Shown here: piece after piece, positions 55,758-64,000 of the stretch
Layout of the letters: every line of letters begins with the position of its first letter
Numbering within the stretch: the first letter of the stretch is position 1
Assembly: GCA_037127315.1 (NCBI GenBank)
Contig: JBBBDQ010000443.1
Span: 1,367,001-1,431,000, forward strand
Direction: 5' to 3'
DNA length: 64,000 nucleotides
Origin: Ascarosepion bandense
Lineage: Eukaryota > Mollusca > Cephalopoda > Sepiida > Sepiidae
The notes under the pieces: generated by a model
The model's database searches: none
Told to the model about the DNA's origin: nothing
The model's input: only the letters and a program-made list of their open reading frames with translations
Made by a program: the position numbers and the translations under genes

Positions 55758-57562
55758 AATGCTTTGCCCGTAGATTCTCAACCAATTCGACACTGGACTC
55801 GTTAGGAATACCTACACCAGACTTCCCACCCAGAACTAAGGCTCAACTAAATAACGTCCACATTACACCCTCGCTGGTCGCCAAGATAATTGCGCAACTT
55901 GACCCACACAAAGCGAGCGGCGATGACGGAATCCCAGTCATAGTACTGAAGAAATGTGCCCCAGAACTCTCCTCTGTCCTCTCTAAACTCTATAACCTCT
56001 GCCTATCTGCTTCCTGCTTTCCTGCCTGTTGGAAGTCCTCCTGCGTAGTTCCTATATTTAAGAATTCTGGCGAACCCTCAGACCCCACCAATTACCATCC
56101 TATTAGTCTCCTTCCAATCTTTGGCAAAGTTTTCGAAGCCATTATCAACGCCGAGGTGATTCAGCATCTTATGGCCAACGGGCTTCTCTCTGACAAACAG
56201 TACGGGTTTCGCTTCACCAGGTCTACTGCTGATATGCTAACGACCATTACCGAGTACATATACCAGGCACTCGACGAATGGTGAAGCCCGAACCGTTGCC
56301 TTGGATATCTCCAAAGCATTCGACAGGGTCTGGCATGCTGGCCTCTTGTGCAAACTGCGGAGCTATGGGATAACTGGACATCTGTTTGACCTCATCCAGT
56401 CTTTCCTCTCTAACCGCACATTGAAGGTGGTATTAAATGGGCATGCCTCCCAAAACTACCATACGAACGCAGGCGTCCCTCAAGGTTCCATCCTAGGTCC
56501 CACGCTCTTTCTGATCTACATTAATGATCTCCCTGACACCATTAGATCCCAAGTTGGCATGTATGCCGACGACACAACAATCTACTCCTGCATCAATCAG
56601 AAACCAGGTCTGGACGACAAAGTGAACCTCGCTGCCGTACTTGAAAGGGACCTCCAATCCGTAGTGGCCTGGGGTAGGAAATGGTTGGTAAATTTCAATG
56701 CCTCTAAAACAAAGCTGTTATCAACTAATCACCATAGACAATCGCATCTACCTCCCATTAGCATGGGACAGGCTAGCCTCCCAGAGAGTAAAATACTACG
56801 CCTCCTTGGCCTTACACTCTCGGTGGACCTCAAATGGAATGACTATATTGCCAAATCTGCTGCTATGAAAGTCGGCTCCCTGTGCAGGGCCCGGAAATTT
56901 TTCCCACCTGAATCTATTCTGCACATATACAAATCTACCATCCGCCCGTGTATTGAATATTGCTGCCATATCTGGTCGGGTGCCCCTGCTGCTCTCCTTG
57001 GGCTTCTTGACAAAATACAAAGGAGGATCTGTAACGCGGTTGATACTGACTTGGCAGACCGGCTGCAGCCGCTCTCTCATCGGCGTGATGTGGCTTCCCT
57101 GTGCCTCTTCTACAAGTACTTTCATGGCTTCTGCTCCGATGAGCTTAGATCACTAGTGCCGCCTAAGCATGAATTTACACGAGATACTAGATTAGCAACT
57201 AGGTCCCACCCTTTTACAGTTAAACAAATAAGATGTAACTGTAAATTCTACTCCAACAGCTTCTTTTCTCGCGCTTCCCGCCTGTGGAACTCCCTTCCAC
57301 AAGTCTGCTTTCCCGACAGTTACAATCTCCAGGTGTTTAAATGTAGGGTCAATAGACACCTCCTATCACACTAACTCCCAACTATTCTCACAACACTCTC
57401 ATCTACCCAACCCTCATTCTTGGTATCCTTACCCGCCTATCACCCACCCTCTGTCATTTCCTATATTTAATCAGCCTTTCTCCACTCTACGTAGCCCCCT
57501 GCACAGTAGTGGCAGTGACATGCCTTGCTCGGGGTGAAACGCTTATAAAAAAACAAAAACAA
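55758..57562 (+). mobile_element. CR1/Jockey-like LINE, second young copy
   Basis: Almost identical to 11053-12862 over 1.8 kb; by eye only a few tens of differences. It is more strongly 5' truncated, starting within ORF2 at CFARRF. Differences include a 2-base deletion near 56275, a 9-base deletion near 56850 (in frame) and scattered substitutions. The 3' UTR and A-rich tail are complete. Confidence 0.95.
56277..57374 (+). pseudogene. LINE ORF2, reverse transcriptase part (frameshifted copy)
   Basis: Open from the frameshift at ~56275 to the stop at 57374. It contains LDISKAFDRVWH, GVPQGSILGPTLFLIYINDL, YADDTTIYS and the whole C-terminus. The upstream coding part (55760-56275) is open in another frame. 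The 2-base deletion separates RT palm blocks, so the protein is non-functional although otherwise young. Confidence 0.93.
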
Positions 57563-59173
57563 ACTACTACTGTTGATACACACAGCAAAACAGACTTGCC
57601 TTTTTCTGCACAAATCACATTTCACTACAACACATGAACTCTGAATTCTTTGAACTTTTTACTACTATAACTTTCTCTTGGAACAAAGTCGATAAACATA
57701 ATCAAGGTCTCTACAGACCAACATAGATGTCCAAATAATGTCTTATATCTCAGTGATTATTATTTTATTTTATTTTTTTGCCTGTTAGATTTTTCCACTT
57801 GACACTTGTAAAATAAGAATTGTGCTTTCTTTAGTTATCATTTTTATGCAGTTTTGGTTATGAAAAATACATTTTTATATTTGTTCAATTCAGAACACTT
57901 ATTTTTTTGGCTTCCAAGGAGAATTTGAACATAAATTGTCCAATATATTCTGATCACATTTTACTGCTCCTTGCACTGGGGTGGGGACAGTACTAATAAT
58001 ATTGGGCCAAGTCCCATGGGACCTCTCTCTCAGATATTACCTCTCCTTTGGGAGGGGCTGAGTTCATTGCCCAGTACCTGAGGCATCCCCAAAAAGGGGA
58101 AGTTCTGAGGAGGCTTTTGCAATTTTTCTGCAGTATTGCCATTTAAACCCACTTTAACCTTGACCTTGTATCATTTCTGGTGCAACGTAGGTGTTCTAAT
58201 AAAGAAAATCATTGCTCGTCCTTCCTGTATGTAAGTAGTATCTCCTCAGTTCAGATGAGAGAAACTGTCCGATCACAGGGTTCCAACACTGTGACAGCAT
58301 TTATCCTTATTACACTAATGGAGGTGAGGTCAGTGTAATAGTGGAATGATAGAAAAATAAAAAAGTTTACTATTAAAACAAAAAAACAAAAAAACACAGA
58401 AAACTAAATGTAAAGGAATAACAGCAAAAAGATGATAAAAAAATAGGCCAAAAGGTCATCATTCCTAAATGATGGTGAAGAAAGGAGGTGGGGGGGGGGT
58501 CAAATGAGTCATACCTGTGAACAAATCAGAAACAATTCTGGAATATAGTCCTTTTTGATATGTAGTCTGTTTTGGAAAAGTTTAAAACCCAGGCAAAGGA
58601 ACCAGAGAGTTGATGAATTAATTTTATCCGTTCTCCCATGCTCTACATTTTGAGGCACTTAAAAATCCCACAAAGTCGAAAGGATTCCTACTATCAACAA
58701 GATACTTTCTTACATTCATCCATACACATTTACAAGGACTCTCTTCTCTCTATATATATGTTAAAGGACATAGACGTTCAACACAAGAACTTTCTGATAT
58801 GAAATATGAACTCTTTCAATATTGTATATTTTATTTTGAGAGATATAAAATTTAATCAGTACATGCAAAATTATTTTTGCATAGATTTTTAAAAGGCCAA
58901 AAAATTGGTGTATATTTGGTTGAATTAAGAAAGTTATCCTGAGATAACCACCTGTAAACACCACAATATTGATGGTAGTATAAGAGCGGTTTTGGGGACT
59001 GGTAATTTTTTGTCTTTAGCCCATGTGCATGGACACTCATGTAAAAAAAAAAAAAAAAAAAAAAAAATTTCTCATGTCACATCATGTCTTAGTGTGGAAG
59101 GCCAGTTAAATGTGATTACTTCAAGGCCTTTTGGCTGTAATGAAAGTGTAGTATTCGTTCTTTCTTCATTTGA
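57563..59173. other. Unrecognised spacer
   Basis: It contains a less AT-rich patch at 57975-58130 (accttggcccaa-type and cctctcctttgggagggg palindromic words), a G-run at 58490 and an A-run at 59041-59067. No gene seen. Confidence 0.5.
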
Positions 59174-59231
59174 TTTTTTTTTTTAATCATTTTACCCTAA
59201 GCAAAGCTATGATGGCACTAAGATGAAAGAA
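59174..59231 (-). mobile_element. LINE 3'-terminal scrap
   Basis: aatcattttaccctaagcaa plus the T-run is the complement of a LINE 3' terminus. It is cut short at the Helitron-like copy B. Confidence 0.65.
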
Positions 59232-59783
59232 GTTTTGTGTCGAAATACCCCTGATAAATATCGAAAATTGATAATCCAAAAAATCGGGTTATAGAGGGAG
59301 TGGTTCGATTTTAATCAAATTTGATACACTCATAGACAAAGACATAAGAAACGATATTCAGAAGTTTTGAGGTTGCAGTTCTTACAATAGTGCAGAAAAT
59401 CGATAATGTATATATACATATAAACGGCGAAATGTTTGTGTGTGTGTCTGTTTATTTGCCCGTATGTCTGTATTTTTTTCAGCTCTTTTATTTTAGTTTT
59501 TGCTTTGGGTTCGGCTCTAAGTAGGTATAATTGTAGTTCTTAGTTTCAACCATGATACCATTTACTCGGAGGACTTATTTAGCCTTCAAAATTCAGTTTA
59601 AGATGAAAAAAACTTATCTGATATCGATACCAGGAAATGAAAATTTGACTTACATCCATTCATTTTTCTTTCATTGCTTTTTAGTCTTTCGTGCCAACGT
59701 CCAAAGAGTCTGAACTCCAGGACCATGGATTATTAGTTTTAAAGCTTTCATTACACCCAAGCAACGCCAGGCTATACTGCTAG
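59232..59783 (+). mobile_element. Helitron-like element, copy B
   Basis: Matches copy A along its length. It ends gctatactgctag before T at 59783, and a TA tract follows immediately. Confidence 0.68.
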
Positions 59784-59812
<29 letters not shown>

Positions 59813-59814
<2 letters not shown>

Positions 59815-60240
59815 GGTAATTGAAAAGTAACTCCCTATTTTATGTTTTAATGTATGAGTGGTCAGCCAGTAGTCCTGTGGGATTGGTTAAAAAACTATTA
59901 CACCAAACCAAGGTTTGGAAAGAACTTGAAAGGTGAATACAAGAAGTTATGTCTTCCATACCACAAGAGTTCCTGGTGAAATCAGTGGATACAATTCCTG
60001 GGTGGCTCAAGAAGCTGCAAACAAAATCTGGTGATCATATCAAATTTTGGCGAACCTGAAGGAGACTACCACCACCTTTAAATTTCTTGTTTTTCATTTT
60101 TTTAAAACTTTTTTCAGTGCAGTCTTATCGATTACACCCTGAACTTTCCGATTGACCAAAAACATTTGAAAAAATTTAAATATTTAAACAATTTTAGGGG
60201 GTGCTCAGTTTTGCATACACCATTATAGTAAATCGGTCCT
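59813..60240 (+). pseudogene. Mariner-like C-terminal relic
   Basis: Starts acagggtaattgaaaagtaa, similar to a mariner terminus. It encodes a decayed C-terminal segment (SSIPQEFLVKSVDTIPGWL-like, then SGDHIKF), the pattern of the end of Tc1/mariner transposases. Short and broken. Confidence 0.5.
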
Positions 60241-60284
60241 CCATTTTGGAACAAAAAACAAATTGACACTTCCTATATAGTATA

Positions 60285-61500
60285 CTAGCATCATAGCCTG
60301 GTGTTGCCCATGCAATGTAGAACATGTTTTAATTAGATGATTTATGCAGCATCTTGCAATTTCTGAATGCTTGTAGTTGCTACCTCAATATAAAACTCAG
60401 TTATATAAAAAAATAATTATAAAAAAAATTGTTGTTTAAAAATTGTTAAAAAATTCCATTAAAAAAATCTATTTTCTTTTGTTTTGCATAAACGTGATTT
60501 GATGTTTTGTGTGACATTGTAAATAACATTGCGTTTGTTTTTGTTTCAAAATTACAGGGGAAAATATTTGCATTTTCTGTTGATTAAATTAAATTCAGAA
60601 ATTTTCAAAGAATATTTAAAAATGTAGACATTTAATTTTAGAGGAAAAAGTTATATTAATGCCACATGAATTACAGACTGTTGATTTCTTGCATGAAATA
60701 TTTAGTGAAAAAAAAAGCTTTATTTTTTTTTTAATCTTATTTTCTGAAGTATGAAATATTAAATCTGAAAAAAAAAATGACTTAAATAATTAAATTGTTT
60801 CAAAATTACGGGGTAAAATATTACAATATTTGTTGACTAAATGAATTTCAGAAATTTTCGAAGAATATTTAAAAATGTAGATATTTAATTTTAGAGGGAA
60901 AAGTTACATTAATGCCACACTAATTACAGACAGTTGATTTCCTGCATGAAATATTTAATGAGAAAAAAGCTTAATTTTTTTAAAATTTTGAAGTATGAAA
61001 TATTAAATCTGAAAAAAAAAAAGAAGACTTAAATAATTAAATTAACCGTTGGCACTTTTTTTCACAAATTTTTTTTTTTTTTTTTTTGTTTGAAAAACAC
61101 TTTTTTTTTTTTCAAAATAATTCTTTTGTTTCAAAATTACGGGGAAAAATATTCACATGTTTTGTTGACCAAATGAATTTTTAAAATGTTGGAATAAAAA
61201 TGAAATATAAAGGTTCATTATTTATTATTTTTTTTATGACATAATCTAGCGATAAATTTTCGTTTTAGGACCCAAAGACTAATATCTCTTCAAATTATTT
61301 CCATGCAAATGTATATACTGAACTCAAATCAACAATTAGATATTGAAGAAACCTACCTTTTTTGATGTTAACGACCAGAAAAATATTGGACTTCTTCTCG
61401 CTCTTTTTGTCAGTCATTAGTGAGAGTCATTCGCTGCTGAACGATTTTAGGCGTAGGAAGAAAATTTGGGCCTATTTACTTCCTTTACAGAAAAGTCTTT
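60285..61500 (-). mobile_element. Helitron-like element, second family (tentative extent)
   Basis: The - strand 3' end at 60285 reads ccaggctatgatgctag before T, the same terminus type as copies A-C. The interior has three related blocks starting tgtttcaaaattac at 60542, 60796 and 61127. At 61255-61490 it includes one arm of the palindromic MITE family. The 5' border is not determined. Confidence 0.5.
61255..61490. mobile_element. One-armed relative of the 50768 palindromic MITE
   Basis: taaattttcgttttaggacc, gaactcaaatcaacaattag and gcctatttacttccttta follow the same order as the left arm at 50775-51040. The second arm is absent. Confidence 0.75.
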
Positions 61501-61684
61501 GCAGAAATTTTACTATGCAAATACACGCAAATAATTTTTCGTACATGCTAATACACGCAAATAACTATTTATACACACGAATACATGCTACTTTCTTCTG
61601 AAATTATGTACCGAAAAAAATCACGTCAGAACAAAGCCACTAATTTCTCTTAGGATTATGAAAACGGATCCATTTATAATTCAG

Positions 61685-61990
61685 TTATAATTCAGCACCA
61701 AGTGCCAAAAACAAACATTTTGATGATTTATCAGCAGTTGTTTGGTAATGTTGACACGTTGAGTCTGGTCTTTTGTTAGTTCATGAGGAACTTCTTGACT
61801 GTGCGTTTTCATAAGACTGAGCCTATGGAGGTGTTGATTGATAGTGCTTTGTGAAAGACAAAATTCTGCAGTGTTTGGCCTTTCACAAAGCACAAGATAC
61901 TTGACTTGGGTTAAAACAGCTTTAGTGCAGGAAAACTCTAAATCCCAAAATAGAATGTGAAATTCACACTTTTTGCATCTTCTAGCTTCT
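61685..61990 (-). pseudogene. Mariner transposase fragment (VPHELT type)
   Basis: On the - strand CLSQSTINQHLHRLSLMKTH is followed by VPHELTKDQTQRVNITKQLL and FWHLV. This is the segment between the DNA-binding domain and the first catalytic region of mariner transposases. The first catalytic Asp motif is lost at the 3' end. It differs from the lineage at 32445. Confidence 0.8.
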
Positions 61991-62110
61991 TGCTTTCCTG
62001 TCAATTCTGATTTTCAAAAATTTAAATGCAATGTTAATTGTAATCCTCTGTTTCTTTGAATTCTGTTCTTTTATTGTTTTTTCTTCTCAGTTATATTTTT
62101 GAAGTTTCAT
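61985..62110 (+). mobile_element. CR1/Jockey-like LINE scrap
   Basis: ttcttgctttcctgtcaatt, aaatttaaatgcaatgttaa and following words match the last coding bases of the LINE C-terminus. Confidence 0.6.
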
Positions 62111-62291
62111 TGATTATAACTTGTTTGAGATGAAATAAGTAAAATATAACTTTAATGTATAGTTTTTAATATTTAAATTCAGGGGAGGCAATTCGTACAA
62201 ATTATTTAATAAGTTAGCTCCCTTACACTGAAACATTTTCTTTGATAAATGTTTTTTTTCTCAATCAAATATAAAATTGGCATTCATAACA

Positions 62292-62620
62292 ATTAATCGA
62301 AAAAATCAGGTTATAGAAGGAGTGGTCCGATTTTAATCAAATTGGATACACTCATAGACAAAGACATAAGAAACGATATTCAGAAGTTTTGAGGTTGCAG
62401 TTCTTACAATAGTGCAGAAAATTTGATATCGATACCAGGAAATCAAAATTTGACTTGCATCTATTCATTTTTCTTTCAGTCTACGGTTTTGCTTTAACTG
62501 GAAACAACTATTACTTTTTAGTCTTTCATGCCAACATCTAAAGAGTCTGAGATCCAGGACCATGGATTATTAGTTTTAAAGCTTTCATTGCACCCAAGCA
62601 ACGCCGGGCTATACTGCTAG
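62292..62620 (+). mobile_element. Helitron-like element, copy C (internally deleted)
   Basis: Shares both ends with copies A and B. It lacks the TA tract and the ~200 bases following it, joining tgcagaaaat directly to ttgatatcgatacc. It ends gccgggctatactgctag before T. Confidence 0.7.
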
Positions 62621-62911
62621 TATTAGTTCCAACTTTTACCTGGCATGTTGATACAAAATGTTGGGGTTTGACTTTGTTGAACCTTAATGCAAATAGAGTG
62701 CCCAGAAGTCTGAGTATTTCTGAAAGCAGTTTTGTATTATCTTTGCACAGTTGTGTTTGCATTATTTTGATGAAACAAATCCTTACCACAAGGAGACATG
62801 GCAAGAAGACAGAGGTTCAGATCATCTACAAGTTCTGTGTAAGCCAAGGATATGCAGACAGTGCAATAAATAGTGTACAGTGACTAAAATAAGCACCAAA
62901 GACCAGATGTT

Positions 62912-63122
62912 ATACAGAGTGGTCCAAAACTAGGGGGACAGTATAAAATTTAAAATATTGTGACACAAATACCAAAGTTATAACAAACACCATTGTAATC
63001 ATATAGGTGGAATAGGTTTGTGTATCGATTATATTATTACAATGGTGTTCATTTTAACTATGGTATTTGTGCTAAATTATTATAGATTTCATATTGTCCA
63101 CCTACTTTTGGACCACATTGTA
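62912..63122. mobile_element. ~210-bp MITE with TA duplication
   Basis: Termini tacagagtggtccaaaacta and, at the right, the complement of tacaatgtggtccaaaagta. The arms continue as complements (caccattgtaat) almost to the centre. Flanked by TA. No ORF. Confidence 0.88.
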
Positions 63123-63179
63123 TAATAAATACCAATTAAAGTCTAATAACATTTAAGCCTAACAGATATTTCTTTAAAA

Positions 63180-63559
63180 CAGGGGTTCTCAAACTTTTTA
63201 GAATCCCGACCCACTATTTGTGACCAAAGCCTATGGTGACCCATTCAAATTCATTGGGCAAAAACATATGAAAAAATATAAAAATATTATTAATATGAAT
63301 AGGCGAAAATTGATTTGTTTTTTTATGATAATGAAGGATTCCACTGAGAGCATGACTGACCCTGATTTGTTAAACTTGTCAAAACAACGTACTGCTTGAT
63401 ACAACAGCTGCCTTGCAACAAAAGCTCAAGTCTTGAACTATTTCAACAGATAGTGTTTAATCAAAGCTAATGTGTAATTCCAGTATAACTTTTTACAACC
63501 CACTAATGTTCCACTCGTGATCCACCAGTGGGTCATGACCAATAGTTTGGAAAATGCTG
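63180..63559. mobile_element. hAT-type non-autonomous element
   Basis: Starts CAGGGGTTCTCAAACTTTT and ends with the complement of CAGCATTTTCCAAACT. It is flanked by ctttaaaa (63172-63179) and ctttataa (63560-63567), an 8-bp target duplication with one mismatch, as expected for hAT. A sub-terminal gacccac(t)/gtgggtcatgacc pair is also inverted. No transposase. Confidence 0.85.
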
Positions 63560-63754
63560 CTTTATAATATTGAAATTTATCAGAAACAAAAAAAAAAATT
63601 AATTACTGTCACTGTGTTTTTAATAAATTATCCTTATTTTATCAAATATCAGACACTATCAGATAATGCAATATTAGACATTTCCAACTCCTAAATATAT
63701 TGCATCGTAATAGTATGTCTCATGACTGTGATATGGGGGTGGTGTAATTAATGA

Positions 63755-63905
63755 ATATGTGTTTGGTGTAATGGATATTGACTTGGAATGAGAAATCAGA
63801 GAGCAGTGTTCAAATTCCAGCTGGGCTGAATTTACTGACACACAAATAAACTTGGGTAGGGTATGAATCCATCACTTTCCCTCCAGCAATGGGTTAAATA
63901 ATAGA
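63755..63905 (+). mobile_element. SINE family 1, old, head half
   Basis: gtttggtgtaatggatattg, gtgttcaaattccagctggg and caatgggttaaataatag follow the SINE head and first body part. The tail is missing. Confidence 0.75.
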
Positions 63906-64000
63906 ACTTTTATTTGGAAAAAACATTATCTCCACAAAATTCTTAATGTAATATTCCCCATCACAAAAAAACAAAAAAACAAAAACAAAGTGATTCTCCT

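Overview
The window is eukaryotic, AT-rich, intron-containing animal DNA. Long (TA)n tracts, dense tRNA-derived SINEs, CR1/Jockey-like LINEs, RTE-type LINEs, mariner, Helitron-like and Penelope-like relics suggest a mollusc, most likely a cephalopod. That assignment is inference from the repeat repertoire, not from a diagnostic gene. No prokaryotic features (operons, CRISPR, Shine-Dalgarno sites) are present.

Host genes. Only one host gene is well supported. It is the 3' two thirds of an alpha/beta-hydrolase-fold protein on the + strand, in six exons (6469-6549, 12971-13109, 14046-14189, 15034-15116, 16016-16112, 17866-18030) whose phases all join into one 235-residue reading frame. Its 5' exons, which should carry the nucleophile elbow, were not found and probably lie upstream of the window. 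A possible terminal exon of another gene lies at 34568-34718 (weak).

Layout. 1-1153: 24-bp satellite running into a LINE 3' end. 3251-3851: Helitron-like element. 5570-5801: foldback element. 6469-18030: hydrolase gene, whose first visible intron holds SINEs, a dead LINE, a broken reverse-transcriptase gene and a young 2.6-kb LINE with an open ORF2. 19-28 kb: LINE 3' ends, SINEs, a 135-bp triplication and a Penelope-type hammerhead ribozyme motif (22001-22043, - strand). 30.4-33.2 kb: a perfect 162-bp inverted repeat, a second inverted repeat, a Tc1-type MITE and a dead mariner. 35.4-36.4 kb: a 147-bp tandem array. 39.6-50.3 kb: RTE-type LINE fragments, a 1.3-kb dead LINE, adjacent 5S-rRNA-headed and tRNA-headed SINEs with one shared tail, a BEL/Pao integrase relic and GATA arrays. 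50.8-51.4 kb: a 0.6-kb palindromic element. 52.6-53.8 kb: a GC-rich, CpG-bearing block of unknown nature. 55.8-57.6 kb: a second young LINE copy. 59.2-64 kb: Helitron ends, mariner relics, MITEs and a hAT element.

How it works together. The window is a repeat graveyard with a few young members around one protein-coding gene. LINEs of the CR1/Jockey type are the main autonomous parts. The SINEs carry pol III promoters (tRNA or 5S type) and presumably borrow LINE machinery. The most unusual material is RNA- or structure-based: the hammerhead, the perfect inverted repeat, the dual-head SINE pair and the 147-bp array with splice-site-like words in each unit.
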